From F1-60-MAGs149 sp037133755 (GTDB taxonomy: Bacteria; Actinomycetota; Thermoleophilia; Gaiellales; F1-60-MAGs149): a stretch of DNA of 64,000 bases. Of this stretch, positions 24,918-33,756 are shown piece by piece. Under the pieces are notes generated by a model that worked only from the letters and a program-made list of their open reading frames with translations, ran no database searches and was not told the origin of the DNA. Every line of letters starts with the position of its first letter. Within the stretch, counting starts at the first letter, position 1. The position numbers and the translations under genes were made by a program. The stretch is taken from the NCBI GenBank assembly GCA_037133755.1, contig JBAXNN010000005.1, positions 62,001-126,000 of the forward strand. Direction: 5' to 3'.

Positions 24918-26386
24918 CAGACCGTCCCCACGCCGCCCATCAGGACGTACTTGACGTCGAGGTACTCGTCGATACCGACGGAGCCGCCCTCGCGACCGTA
25001 GCCCGACTGCTTGACGCCGCCGAACGGCGCGTTGGCCGCCGAGATGATGCCGGCGTTGGCGCCGACGATGCCGTACTCGAGGCGCTCGGCGACGCGCATC
25101 AGGCGTGCGTAGTCCTTCGTGTGGAAGTACGACGCGAGACCGTAGATCGAGTCGTTCGCGAGCTCGATGACCTCGTCCTCGGTGTCGAAGACGGTCAGAC
25201 CGGCAACCGGCCCGAACGTCTCCTCGTAGAAGATGTCCATCTCCTTCGTAACGCCGTCGAGAATCGTCGGCGCGTAGAAGGATCCAGCGGCGAACTCGCC
25301 CTCGGTCAGGCGCTGCCCACCGGTGACGAGCTTGGCACCCTTGGCGACAGCGTCCTGCACGTGCTCGTCCGCCTTGTCGACCGCGCGGCTATCGATCAGC
25401 GGTCCGATCACCGTGCCCTCGGCGAGTCCGTGACCCACCTTCATGGCATCGACCTTGGCGGTCAGCTTCGCGAGGAACGCGTCGTAGACACCACGCTGCA
25501 CGAAGGCGCGGTTGGCGCAGACGCAGGTCTGGCCGGCGTTGCGGTACTTCGAGGCGATCAGGCCGTCGACGGCCTCGTCGAGATCGGCATCGTCGAAGAT
25601 GATGTACGGCGCGTGGCCGCCGAGCTCGAGGCTCAGGCGCTTGACCTGCTCGGCCGAGGCGCGGATCAGGTCCTTGCCGATCTCCGTGGAGCCGGTGAAC
25701 GAGATCTTCTTGACGCGACCGTCGGTGAAGATCGTGTTCGCGACCATGCCGGCGTCGCGCGACGTGACGAGGTTGACCACGCCGGCGGGGGCGCCGGCGT
25801 CCTCGATGCAGCGCAGCACGAGTGCTGCGGTCAGCGGCGTGGCGCTGGCGGGCTTGACGACGCTGGTGCAGCCGGCGGCCATCGCGGGGCCGAGCTTGCG
25901 GGTCATCATCGCGGCGGGGAAGTTCCACGGCGTGATCGCGGCGACGACGCCGACGGGCTGCCGCAGGACGAGCACGCGGTTGTTCGTGTTCATCGGCGGA
26001 GCGATCTCGCCGTAGACGCGCTCGGCCTCGCCGGCGAACCACTCGAAGAAGCTGGCGGCGTACTCGACCTCGCCCTTGGCCTCGGCCAGGGCCTTGCCCT
26101 GCTCCGACGTCATCGCGGTGGCGATCTCGTCGGCGCGCTCACGCATCAGGTCGGCAGCCTTGCGCAGGATGCGGGCGCGCTGAATGGCAGGCGTCGCGCG
26201 CCAGCCGGGCAACGCCGCAGCAGCGGCGTCGATGGCGGCCTTGACGTCGGCCTCCGTGCCGTTCGGCATCGAACCGACCTTGTTGCCGGTCGCGGGGTCG
26301 GTGACGTCGAAGCGAGCTCCGCCCGTCGCGTCGATCCAGGAGCCTCCGATGAGAAGGTGTTCGTCGAGGTTGATCGTGGTCGCCAT
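24917..26386 (-). CDS. gabD: NAD(P)-dependent succinate-semialdehyde/aldehyde dehydrogenase (489 aa)
   Basis: Oxidises an aldehyde to the acid. Recognisable segments: ITPWNFPAAMMTRKLGPA (cofactor site), FTGSTEIGKDLI, ELGGHAPYIIFDDADLD (catalytic Glu) and NAGQTCVCANR with the catalytic Cys. The C-terminal GGVKQSGYGREGG is the usual end of the GabD branch. Family placement is firm; succinate semialdehyde as the substrate is inferred from similarity of these motifs to GabD. First gene of a pair with the MDR oxidoreductase. Confidence 0.93.
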   Translation of the reverse strand: MATTINLDEHLLIGGSWIDATGGARFDVTDPATGNKVGSMPNGTEADVKAAIDAAAAALPGWRATPAIQRARILRKAADLMRERADEIATAMTSEQGKALAEAKGEVEYAASFFEWFAGEAERVYGEIAPPMNTNNRVLVLRQPVGVVAAITPWNFPAAMMTRKLGPAMAAGCTSVVKPASATPLTAALVLRCIEDAGAPAGVVNLVTSRDAGMVANTIFTDGRVKKISFTGSTEIGKDLIRASAEQVKRLSLELGGHAPYIIFDDADLDEAVDGLIASKYRNAGQTCVCANRAFVQRGVYDAFLAKLTAKVDAMKVGHGLAEGTVIGPLIDSRAVDKADEHVQDAVAKGAKLVTGGQRLTEGEFAAGSFYAPTILDGVTKEMDIFYEETFGPVAGLTVFDTEDEVIELANDSIYGLASYFHTKDYARLMRVAERLEYGIVGANAGIISAANAPFGGVKQSGYGREGGSVGIDEYLDVKYVLMGGVGTV

Positions 26387-26392
26387 GGCTGG

Positions 26393-27214
26393 TCAGGCCT
26401 CCTTGTCTGCGGGCATCCTACGGGCTTTCAGGCGGTCCGTCGCCGTACGGAGCCAGACGGCGACGCGGCGGTGTTCGACAACACCGGCAGCCACCATCCC
26501 GATAGCCGGCGGGACGGTCGCGGGCAGCAGGTCGAGCGTGCCGAACAAGAGCCCGAGCAACAGCCCGGCGATGGCCGTCACGACGGTCGCGGTGATCGTT
26601 GCCCGCACGCTCGCCGCCACGATCGCGCCAACGAGCGCGGCGAGGTACACGTCGCCCCACCCCATACCTGCCCCGAGCATCTCCAACTGCTGCAGCGCCG
26701 GGAGGCCCTTGGGCGGCGCGGCGGCAGCAAGCGCCTGCGAGACGGGCCCGACCTGCACGGTCAGCACCTGCCAGATATCCACGATCGTGGCGACCAGGAC
26801 ACCAACGGCAAGCGCGGCGCGCGGCGCGATCCAGCCGGTCAGGCGGCCCAGCGAGACGCCAGCCAGCACGATCACCAGATCGCCGGCCAACTGCGTCCAG
26901 CCGCTCGTCGGCAGCCGCCACGCGGCCAACCACAACAACGGCGATGCGATCGCGAGGGGCAGGGCCCAGCGGCGCACGTGCAGCACTGCCAGGAGTGCGA
27001 GCGGCGGCACAGCGATCGCCGCGAGATCAGTCACCGCCGCAACCGCGCCGGGAATCGCCCCGAGGGCGATCACCCCACCACCAATCGCAACGAGCGGCAA
27101 CAGACCCAGTAGCGGGTGGCGCGGGATGCGCGGCAACAGCGCCGGATCACGCACGAGCGGGATCACCGCCGCCTGCAAGAGGACAAGTACCGCGTAGGGC
27201 CAGCCGTAGGGCAT
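26393..27214 (-). CDS. polytopic membrane protein, unknown function (273 aa)
   Basis: Six to eight hydrophobic helices are predicted, including LLGLLPLVAIGGGVIALGAI, LAAIAVPPLALLAVLH, AALAVGVLVATIVDIW and VTAIAGLLLGLLFGTLDLLP. I do not recognise a family. ATG 27214 is preferred since TACCCT (27221-27226) lies six bases upstream, which suggests a leaderless transcript; an in-frame GTG at 27220 is the alternative. The tRNA-Pro gene lies 50 bp upstream on the same strand. Confidence 0.8.
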   Translation of the reverse strand: MPYGWPYAVLVLLQAAVIPLVRDPALLPRIPRHPLLGLLPLVAIGGGVIALGAIPGAVAAVTDLAAIAVPPLALLAVLHVRRWALPLAIASPLLWLAAWRLPTSGWTQLAGDLVIVLAGVSLGRLTGWIAPRAALAVGVLVATIVDIWQVLTVQVGPVSQALAAAAPPKGLPALQQLEMLGAGMGWGDVYLAALVGAIVAASVRATITATVVTAIAGLLLGLLFGTLDLLPATVPPAIGMVAAGVVEHRRVAVWLRTATDRLKARRMPADKEA

Positions 27215-27220
27215 TCCCAC

Positions 27221-27226
27221 AGGGTA
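27221..27226 (-). promoter_or_regulatory. candidate -10 box TACCCT, leaderless start
   Basis: On the minus strand TACCCT is followed by six bases and then ATG 27214. It lies downstream of the tRNA gene and would allow separate expression of the membrane protein. Confidence 0.35.
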
Positions 27227-27264
27227 GGTGCGGGACGGCTCGGGGTGCCGTCCCTGCCTGCTCA

Positions 27265-27338
27265 TCGGGGTACGCAGATTCGAACTGCGGACCTCTCCGT
27301 CCCGAACGGAGCGCGCTACCAGGCTGCGCCATACCCCG
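27265..27338 (-). tRNA. tRNA-Pro (anticodon CGG)
   Basis: A 74-nt cloverleaf on the minus strand: acceptor CGGGGTA/TACCCCG with discriminator A, D-arm GCGCAGCCTGGTAGCGC, anticodon arm CTCCG-TTCGGGA-CGGAG with anticodon CGG, and T-arm CGCAG-TTCGAAT-CTGCG. The CCA end is not encoded. It closely resembles the bacterial tRNA-Pro(CGG) consensus. Confidence 0.97.
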
Positions 27339-27420
27339 AGCGATCGGGAGTATGCCAGAACCCGGGCATCCGTCCTGTCGCATGCGCGCTGCGTCCGGCG
27401 CGCACGGGACCCCTTCCCGG

Positions 27421-27426
27421 TACCGT
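27421..27426 (+). promoter_or_regulatory. candidate -10 box TACCGT, leaderless start
   Basis: TACCGT lies seven bases before the GTG at 27434, with no Shine-Dalgarno in between. Confidence 0.4.
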
Positions 27427-27433
27427 GTCTCTC

Positions 27434-28789
27434 GTGACGGACCCGATTCGCATCACCCCTATCGGCGGACTCGGCGAAGTCGGGCGGAACATGATGGTCG
27501 TCGAGCACGACGGCGTCCGCATCGTGATCGACTGCGGCATCGGCTTCCCACACGGCGATGATCGCGGCCTCGGCGTCGACATCTTCCTGCCTGATGTGCG
27601 CGTGATGCGCGGCAAGCCCGTTGACGCCGTCCTCGTCACGCACGCCCACGACGACCACGTCGCGGCCCTCGCCCACCTGATCCGCACGGGCACCCCGATC
27701 GGGCGCATCGTCTCGTTGCCCTTCACGATCGCGATGGTCGAGGCCAAGCTGTCGGAGCACGATCTACCGCTGCCGCCCCTCGTCACGGTGCAGGCGGGCG
27801 ACATGGTCGAGATCGGATCGATCACCGCGGAGTTCATCCGCGTGGCGCACTCGATTCCCGACCCCACCGCCATCGCGTTGCACACGAAGCTCGGCACGAT
27901 CGTCCACACCGGCGACTACAAGCTCGACGCAACGGGCCAGGATGTCCGCCGCCAGGTCGACCGCAAGCGCCTCACCGCGCTCGGCGACGCCGGCGTCCTC
28001 GCGATGATGGGCGACTCGACGAACGCGCAGCTGCCCGGTCGCACGCCGTCCGAGGCCACCACGATCGAGCCGCTCAACGACGTCATCGACGAGGCGCCGG
28101 GCCGCATCATCTTGACCAGCTTCTCCTCGCAGATCGATCGCATCGACCACGCGCTCCGCGCCGCCGACCGCACCCACCGCCAGGTGATGCTGCTCGGTCG
28201 CTCCATGCGCCGCAACGTCAAGATCGCCGAGCGCCTGCACGAGGTGATGGCGACGAACCTGCCGACGCTGTCGCGCCGCGACATCGCCGGCGTCAAGTCG
28301 ATGGTCCTCTGCACCGGTTCTCAGGCCGAGGAGTTCGCCGTCCTTGGACGCGCCTCGCGCGGCGAGCACCCCGATCTCCACATTGGCAATGGCGACACGG
28401 TCATCTACGCCTCGCGTCCCGTCCCCGGCAACGAGGGCCCCGTCGAGGAGATGCAGAACATGCTGCGCATGCGCGGCGCCCGTGTTGTCACGCATCACGA
28501 CGCAGCCATCCACGTCTCGGGCCACGCCCGCGCCGATGAGATCAGCGAGATGATCCGCATGCTGCGTCCGAACGTCGTCATCCCCGTGCACGGCGAAGAT
28601 CCCATGCTGCGCGCCCAAGCCGAGCTCGCGATCGAGAACGGCGTGAGGGCCGAGAACGTCCATGTCGGCCAGAACGGCGATGTCCTTGAGATCGATGCCT
28701 CCGGCATCCGCCTCGTTGACCAGATCGAGTCGATGGCGATCCCGGCCGGCTCCGACGGCCTGCCGCTCGGAGCGGGAGAGCCGGGCTAG
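27434..28789 (+). CDS. RNase J-like metallo-beta-lactamase/beta-CASP ribonuclease (451 aa)
   Basis: RNA-processing exo/endonuclease. The N-terminus PIRITPIGGLGEVGRNMMVV is the RNase J signature. The metal site is THAHDDH (most homologues read THGHEDH), later IVHTGDYKLD, and the beta-CASP segment has TSFSSQIDRI and VMLLGRSMRRN; CTGSQAEE and IPVHGE follow. At 451 aa it is about 100 residues shorter than Bacillus RNase J1 and appears to lack the C-terminal oligomerisation domain. It starts at GTG 27434. A Nif3-like gene follows after 5 bp. Confidence 0.92.
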   Translation: MTDPIRITPIGGLGEVGRNMMVVEHDGVRIVIDCGIGFPHGDDRGLGVDIFLPDVRVMRGKPVDAVLVTHAHDDHVAALAHLIRTGTPIGRIVSLPFTIAMVEAKLSEHDLPLPPLVTVQAGDMVEIGSITAEFIRVAHSIPDPTAIALHTKLGTIVHTGDYKLDATGQDVRRQVDRKRLTALGDAGVLAMMGDSTNAQLPGRTPSEATTIEPLNDVIDEAPGRIILTSFSSQIDRIDHALRAADRTHRQVMLLGRSMRRNVKIAERLHEVMATNLPTLSRRDIAGVKSMVLCTGSQAEEFAVLGRASRGEHPDLHIGNGDTVIYASRPVPGNEGPVEEMQNMLRMRGARVVTHHDAAIHVSGHARADEISEMIRMLRPNVVIPVHGEDPMLRAQAELAIENGVRAENVHVGQNGDVLEIDASGIRLVDQIESMAIPAGSDGLPLGAGEPG

Positions 28790-28794
28790 GCGCC

Positions 28795-29550
28795 ATGCGG
28801 CTCGCGGACCTCGTGAGCTGGCTGGACGAGACGCTCGCCGCGCGCTCGTTCAAGGACTACGGGCCGAACGGCCTGCAGGTCGTCGGCGCGGGTGAGGTCA
28901 CGCACCTCGCAACGGCTGTGTCGGTCTCGCTCGATGTGATCGAACGCGCGATCGCCGACGGTGCGCAGGCGCTCCTCGTGCACCACGGCCTGTTCTGGCA
29001 GGGCGATGACCAGGTGATTGGCGCGCTCGAGCGCCGCCGGCTGGAGACGCTGTTCGCCGGCGATCTCTCGCTGCTCGCGTATCACCTGCCGCTCGATGCG
29101 CACCCGACGCTGGGCAACAACGCGCTGCTGGCCGATCTCGTCGGGCTGGTCGATCGCGCGCCGTTCGGCGAGCACGGCGGCGTGCTGCTCGGTGTCCGGG
29201 GCGCTCTGCCCGCGCCCACGCCCGTCGCCGACGTCGCCGCGTCGCTCGGCGCCGCGATCGGCTCGACGCCGCTGGTCCTGTCGGGTGGCGACCACCCGGT
29301 GCGCACGATCGGCATCGTCTCGGGCGGCGCGGCCAAGGACATTCGGCAAGCCGCCGCAGCGGGCCTCGACGCGTTCATCACGGGCGAGCCGCGCGAGGAC
29401 TCGGCGTACGTCGCGCGCGAGCTCGGCGTCCACCTGATCGCCGCGGGCCACAACGCGACCGAGACGGTCGGCGTCCAGGCGCTTGGCGCCGCGGCTGCGG
29501 AGCACTTCGGCATCACGACGGCGTTCCTCCCCGTCGTCAATCCCGTCTAG
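28795..29550 (+). CDS. Nif3-like dinuclear metal center protein (251 aa)
   Basis: NIF3/YbgI family, a toroid protein with a two-metal site; its cellular role is debated and a cyclohydrolase-like activity has been suggested. Metal ligands appear in LLVHHGLFW, AYHLPLDAHP (His, Asp) and LIAAGHNATE near the C-terminus (His, Glu). At 251 aa it lacks the central PII-like insertion found in longer homologues. Tightly spaced behind the RNase J-like gene. Confidence 0.93.
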   Translation: MRLADLVSWLDETLAARSFKDYGPNGLQVVGAGEVTHLATAVSVSLDVIERAIADGAQALLVHHGLFWQGDDQVIGALERRRLETLFAGDLSLLAYHLPLDAHPTLGNNALLADLVGLVDRAPFGEHGGVLLGVRGALPAPTPVADVAASLGAAIGSTPLVLSGGDHPVRTIGIVSGGAAKDIRQAAAAGLDAFITGEPREDSAYVARELGVHLIAAGHNATETVGVQALGAAAAEHFGITTAFLPVVNPV

Positions 29551-29554
29551 CCGC

Positions 29555-29560
29555 TACCCT
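29555..29560 (+). promoter_or_regulatory. candidate -10 box TACCCT, leaderless start
   Basis: TACCCT lies nine bases before ATG 29570. The 19-bp gap after the Nif3-like gene holds nothing else. Confidence 0.33.
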
Positions 29561-29569
29561 CGCGGCAGC

Positions 29570-30658
29570 ATGCAGGTGCAGCACTCCTCCCCCGCCCTCT
29601 GGACCCGCAGTGGCGCGCTCTGGCGCGTACTCGATCGACCGCTGTTCGAGACGCGCGTCCGCGAGCTCGCCAACGCGATGCTCGAGCTCGAGCGCGCGCC
29701 CGAGACCGTGCTGGCCCTCGAGCACGCAACGACCAGCGAGGCGCTCACGTTCGCGGTGGCCGCGCTCGAGGCAGGCATGACCGTACGGCTGGGCATGGCC
29801 CAGCAGCCGCTTGCCGCAGCGCTTGTGGCCACGCCCGTACGCGCCGCTGCGCTCGCCCAGCAGGCGGGCATCGACCAGGTCGCCGTCCCGAGCGCCACGA
29901 CGTCGGACGGGGGCCGTTCGCTCGAGCGCCTCGCCGCCCACGGCGTCCTGCAGGCCGCGCTGCATCCCGAGGCACTGGCCGAGCGCACGGCGGAACGCCG
30001 CGACGACCAGCTGGCCGTGATCGGCGTCGACGGCACGGGCTTCACGCTCCAGCAGCTGCATGCCGCCATGCGGTCGTTCCAGCGGGTCCCCGACCTGCTG
30101 CGCCCCGATGAGCCGGTGCTGATTGCCGTACCGCTGACCGAGCCCTGGCTGCTCGCGTTGGCCCTGGCCGCCATCGAGGCGGGCGCGCCGGTTGCGCTGG
30201 GCGAACTCGGCGATGCGCCCATGATCCGGCCGGGCGTGATCGTCGCCTCTGTCGCAGATGTCAGCGAGCTGCCCGAACCGGGCGCGAGCGGGCCGCGCTT
30301 CCTCGCCGGCCTCGCGCGCCGGCTCGGCCGCAACAGCACCGCCCCACCGGCGCGCTGTCTGCTCGTCCCCGACGGCTTCGTCGACGCCGAGCTCTGCGGC
30401 CAACTTCACCTCAGCGGGACAGCTGTCCTGCACGCGATCAGCGATCCGCGCCTGATCGTCCCCGCGGCGCTCAACCAGCCGCACCGGCATCGCCTCGACG
30501 CCTACGGCCTGGCGCTGCCTGAGCACACGGCGACGATCGAGCACGAGCGCCTGGTCGTACGGGGGCCGGCCGGCATTGCGACGGGGCCACTTGGCACGGA
30601 GACGGCGATCGGTGCGCGCATCGATGCGGACGGCTTCATCGTGCCCGCGCACGACTGA
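29570..30658 (+). CDS. hypothetical protein, possibly a degenerate AMP-binding (ANL) fold (362 aa)
   Basis: No firm family. Stretches such as PVLIAVPLTEPWLLALALAA, AIEAGAPVALGEL and the FVDAELCGQLHLSG region loosely recall acyl-CoA synthetase core segments, and the C-terminal part (VVRGPAGIATGPLG; IGARIDADGFIV) recalls the hinge region, but the P-loop (STGxTKG type) and the adenylation motifs are missing. If related, it would be inactive or changed in function. ATG 29570 is supported by TACCCT nine bases upstream. Confidence 0.75.
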   Translation: MQVQHSSPALWTRSGALWRVLDRPLFETRVRELANAMLELERAPETVLALEHATTSEALTFAVAALEAGMTVRLGMAQQPLAAALVATPVRAAALAQQAGIDQVAVPSATTSDGGRSLERLAAHGVLQAALHPEALAERTAERRDDQLAVIGVDGTGFTLQQLHAAMRSFQRVPDLLRPDEPVLIAVPLTEPWLLALALAAIEAGAPVALGELGDAPMIRPGVIVASVADVSELPEPGASGPRFLAGLARRLGRNSTAPPARCLLVPDGFVDAELCGQLHLSGTAVLHAISDPRLIVPAALNQPHRHRLDAYGLALPEHTATIEHERLVVRGPAGIATGPLGTETAIGARIDADGFIVPAHD

Positions 30659-30664
30659 TACCTT
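30659..30664 (+). promoter_or_regulatory. candidate -10 box TACCTT, leaderless start
   Basis: TACCTT begins directly after the TGA of the preceding gene (30656-30658) and ends six bases before ATG 30671. Confidence 0.38.
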
Positions 30665-30670
30665 GGGCGC

Positions 30671-31024
30671 ATGCGTCGTCCTGCCGTCAGGCTCGCGCGT
30701 CTGCTGCTCCTCGCCCTAGTGGGGTGTGCGATGAGTACAGCCACGGCGTGGGCGCACCAGCCCGGCGATACCCTGCGGGTCAAGGCCACGGCCTACGCGG
30801 GCCACCAGCCGACGTACACCGGCACGAAGACACGACACGGGATCTGTGCCGTCGACCCCGACGTGATCCCGCTCGGAACGCGCTTCCGCGTCCCCGGTTA
30901 CGGCACCTGTCTGGCGGCCGACATCGGTGGCGCAGTCAAGGGTGCGTTTATCGACGTCTGGGTCAAGACGGATCGAGCGGCCGGGCGCTGGGGCGTACGC
31001 ACCGTCACGATCAGCTTCCTCTAG
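30671..31024 (+). CDS. secreted 3D-domain protein (117 aa)
   Basis: Signal peptide (residues 1-28, ending AWA) followed by one 3D domain: ATAYAG at the start, then VDPDVIPLGTRFRVPGYG, then CLAADIGGAVKGAFIDVWV. The three Asp residues that name the domain are in VDPD, ADIGG and IDVW. This is the double-psi beta-barrel fold found at the C-terminus of Rpf/YabE/MltA-type cell-wall enzymes, so cleavage or binding of peptidoglycan is likely. It is convergent with ligA (3 bp apart). Confidence 0.9.
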   Translation: MRRPAVRLARLLLLALVGCAMSTATAWAHQPGDTLRVKATAYAGHQPTYTGTKTRHGICAVDPDVIPLGTRFRVPGYGTCLAADIGGAVKGAFIDVWVKTDRAAGRWGVRTVTISFL

Positions 31025-31027
31025 CCG

Positions 31028-33037
31028 TCAGAGTCCGAGCAACTCCCGGAACCCCGCCTCGTCGAGAATCGGCACGCCGGCCTTCTCGGCCTTCGCGACC
31101 TTCGAGCCCGGCGAGGCACCGACGACGACGTACGACGTCTTCTTCGAGACCGAGTCGGTCGTCTTCCCCCCGAGGCGCTCAATCGCGTCCTTGGCCTCAT
31201 CGCGGCTGAAGCCCTCGAGCGTGCCGGTCACCACGATCGTCATGCCACTCAGTGGCCCATCCTCGACCGGTAGCTCATCGGCAGCCAGCTCGAGCGTGAC
31301 CCCCGCCGCCTGCAGCGCCGCAACCTCAGCCTGCCGCTCAGGATCCGCGCACCAGCCGGCAACGGCCTCGGCGATGATCGGGCCGACGCCCTCGACTTCG
31401 GCGATCTCCTCTGCCCCCGCCTCGAGCAACCGCTCCATCGAACCAAACGCCCGGGCGATCGACTGCGCGGTGACGAGCCCGACGTGCGGGATACCAAGGC
31501 CAAACAGCACGTTGCCGAAGGGACGCGCCTTCGACGCCGCGATCGCCGCGATCGTGTTGTTGGCCGACGTCTCCTGGAAGCCTTCGAGCGGCAGCAGATC
31601 GTCGACCGTCAATGCGTAGAGGTCACTCGCACGCCGTACGAGCTCGAGCTCGTAGAGGCGATCGACGAGCTTCTCGCCGACGCCGTCGATGTCCATGGCA
31701 CTACGCGAGATGAAGTGCTTGATGCCCTCGACGTCGCGACTCGGGCAGCGCGGGTTGACACAGAAGTGCTTCGCGTCCTCCTCGTTTTTGACGACCGGCT
31801 CGCCGCACGCGGGACAGTCGGCCGGCATCTTGAAGACCGGCTCGTTGCCCGTTCGATCCTCGAGCACGGGGCCGATCACCTGCGGGATCACATCGCCGGC
31901 GCGCTGCACGATGACGGTGTCGCCGACGCGGATGTCCTTGCGGTTGATGTCTTCCTCGTTGTGCAGCGTGGCGTGCCGCACGACGACGCCGCCAACCTCG
32001 ACGGGCTCGAGCTCGGCAAACGGGTTGAGCGCGCCGGTGCGCCCCACGTTGATCTCGATGCCGAGCAGCTTCGTCGTGCGCGTCGTCGGCGGGAACTTGA
32101 ACGCAATCGCCCAGCGCGGGTCGCGACCGACGGAGCCGAGCGTTGCCTGCAGCGCGAGGCTATCGACCTTGACGACCGCGCCGTCGATGTCGTAGCCGAG
32201 CGCCTCGCGATCGTGCTCGATGGCGTGGCACGCCTCGCGCACGGCCTCGATGCCGGTCATCGTCGTGATCCGAGGGTTGACGGGGAAGCCGCGCGCCGCG
32301 AGCCACTGCAGCGCCTCGTGGTGCGAGTGGAATTCGATGCCCTCGAGCGCGCCGATCGCATAGCTCCAGAACGCCAACGGCCGCTCCGCGGTAATCGCGG
32401 GGTCAAGCTGGCGGAGCGAGCCAGCCGCGGTGTTGCGCGGGTTCATGTAGACGGGGAGTCCGGCGTCCAGACGTTCCTCGTTGAGACGTTTGAACGCCTC
32501 CAGCGGGATGTAGCACTCGCCGCGTACCTCGATCAGTGCCGGCGGGTCGGGATCGTCGATCGACAGCGGGACGGCCCGGATCGTGCGCACGTTGGCCGTC
32601 ACGTCCTCGCCGGCCTCGCCATCTCCGCGCGTGACGGCGCGCTCGAGCAGGCCGTCGCGATACACGAGCGAGAGTGCGAGGCCATCGATCTTCGGTTCCA
32701 CGACGAACGCCGGCTCGCCCTTGTGCCCTGCGGCTTCCAGGAGCTTCTGCAGGCGCTGATCCCAGGCCAGCAACTCGTCATCGTCGCGCGCGTTGGCGAG
32801 CGAGAGCATCGGCAAGAGGTGACGCACCTCGGTGAACCCGCCGGAGACGCCGCCACCGATGCGCTGGGTGGGCGAGTCGGGGCGCACCAGCGACGGGTCG
32901 GCCGCCTCGAGCTCGCGCAGCTCGCGGAGCGCGCCGTCGTAGGTGGCGTCGTCGACGACGGGCGCGTCCTGCAGGTAGTAGGCCTGGTCCCAGGCGCGCA
33001 ACTGCGCCGTTAGCTCTTCGACGCGCTGCGCGCTCAC
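31028..33037 (-). CDS. ligA: NAD-dependent DNA ligase LigA (669 aa)
   Basis: Seals nicks using NAD+. Domain order: Ia domain (YYLQDAPVVDDATYDGALRE), adenylation domain with the catalytic Lys in VEPKIDGLALSL, OB-fold, four-Cys zinc finger (CPACGEPV ... CVNPRCPSR), helix-hairpin-helix repeats (VGPIIAEAV) and a C-terminal BRCT domain from about 590 (GMTIVVTGTLEGFSRDEA). Length is typical. GTG 33037 overlaps the HAD stop (GTGA). A longer frame reaching 33127 would run into that gene and was not used. Confidence 0.96.
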   Translation of the reverse strand: MSAQRVEELTAQLRAWDQAYYLQDAPVVDDATYDGALRELRELEAADPSLVRPDSPTQRIGGGVSGGFTEVRHLLPMLSLANARDDDELLAWDQRLQKLLEAAGHKGEPAFVVEPKIDGLALSLVYRDGLLERAVTRGDGEAGEDVTANVRTIRAVPLSIDDPDPPALIEVRGECYIPLEAFKRLNEERLDAGLPVYMNPRNTAAGSLRQLDPAITAERPLAFWSYAIGALEGIEFHSHHEALQWLAARGFPVNPRITTMTGIEAVREACHAIEHDREALGYDIDGAVVKVDSLALQATLGSVGRDPRWAIAFKFPPTTRTTKLLGIEINVGRTGALNPFAELEPVEVGGVVVRHATLHNEEDINRKDIRVGDTVIVQRAGDVIPQVIGPVLEDRTGNEPVFKMPADCPACGEPVVKNEEDAKHFCVNPRCPSRDVEGIKHFISRSAMDIDGVGEKLVDRLYELELVRRASDLYALTVDDLLPLEGFQETSANNTIAAIAASKARPFGNVLFGLGIPHVGLVTAQSIARAFGSMERLLEAGAEEIAEVEGVGPIIAEAVAGWCADPERQAEVAALQAAGVTLELAADELPVEDGPLSGMTIVVTGTLEGFSRDEAKDAIERLGGKTTDSVSKKTSYVVVGASPGSKVAKAEKAGVPILDEAGFRELLGL

Positions 33038-33681
33038 CCGGCCAGCACCTCGAGCAGCTCGGCAGGCGTATCCACAATGGCAAGCGGGTTCTCGGCGGCG
33101 AGCGTCTCCCGGTTGAAGACGCCCCACGTGACGCCGATCGCGGCACAGCCGGCGGCGTTGGCCGACTGCAGGTCGAACGGCGAGTCGCCGATGTAGACGG
33201 CCTGTTCGGGCGTTGCGCCGAGCTTCTCCAGCGCCTTGAGGACCGGCGCGGGGTGCGGCTTGTGGACGGGCGTGTCCTCGATCGTGATGATCACGTCCCA
33301 GACGATCGGCGACGGCAAGGCGTCCCAGGCGAGATCGACGGCGTCCTTCATCTTGGAGGTGACGATGCCGAGTCGCGCGCCCTCGTTCTCGAGCTCGACG
33401 AGCAGTTCCTCCATGCCGTCGTAGCGCCGGATCAGCCGTGCCGTGTTGGCGTGGTTCCAGCGACGGTAGGTATGGAACAGCTCTTCCGCGTTCGCCGGGC
33501 TGAACTTCTCCATCTGCTCCATCAGCGGCGTGCCGATGCCCGCCATGATCTCGTCGTCAGACGGCGCCTCCCCCAGCACCTCACGCAGCGCGTGTTCGTG
33601 CGACGCGCGGATCAGTTCGACGGTGTCGAGGACGGTGCCATCGAGGTCGAAGAGAACGACGGGCCAGCGGAGCGCATGCAT
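33034..33681 (-). CDS. HAD hydrolase, phosphoglycolate phosphatase/PpaX-like (215 aa)
   Basis: Subclass IA HAD phosphatase. Motif I is LFDLDGTVLDT near the N-terminus, a helical cap follows, motif II is GIVTSKMKDA, and motifs III/IV are HKPHPAPVLKAL and YIGDSPFDLQSANAAG. The TVLDTVELI context fits the Gph/PpaX group. It precedes ligA with a 4-nt overlap. The exact substrate (phosphoglycolate, pyrophosphate or other) cannot be told from the sequence. Confidence 0.92.
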   Translation of the reverse strand: MHALRWPVVLFDLDGTVLDTVELIRASHEHALREVLGEAPSDDEIMAGIGTPLMEQMEKFSPANAEELFHTYRRWNHANTARLIRRYDGMEELLVELENEGARLGIVTSKMKDAVDLAWDALPSPIVWDVIITIEDTPVHKPHPAPVLKALEKLGATPEQAVYIGDSPFDLQSANAAGCAAIGVTWGVFNRETLAAENPLAIVDTPAELLEVLAG

Positions 33682-33743
33682 GCAAGGAACGTAGCGCGCC
33701 CATCCAACGACGTTCCGCCATCGAAAGGTAGGTCAGACCGGTC

Positions 33744-33749
33744 TACGCT
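33744..33749 (+). promoter_or_regulatory. candidate -10 box TACGCT, leaderless start
   Basis: TACGCT lies seven bases before ATG 33757 in the gap after the divergent HAD gene. Confidence 0.38.
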
Positions 33750-33756
33750 TTCCTCG

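Noticed and set aside
33038..33127. Extended N-terminus of LigA (30 more residues)
   Set aside because: It lies inside the HAD gene and does not resemble the LigA Ia domain; GTG 33037 with GTGA overlap is more natural.
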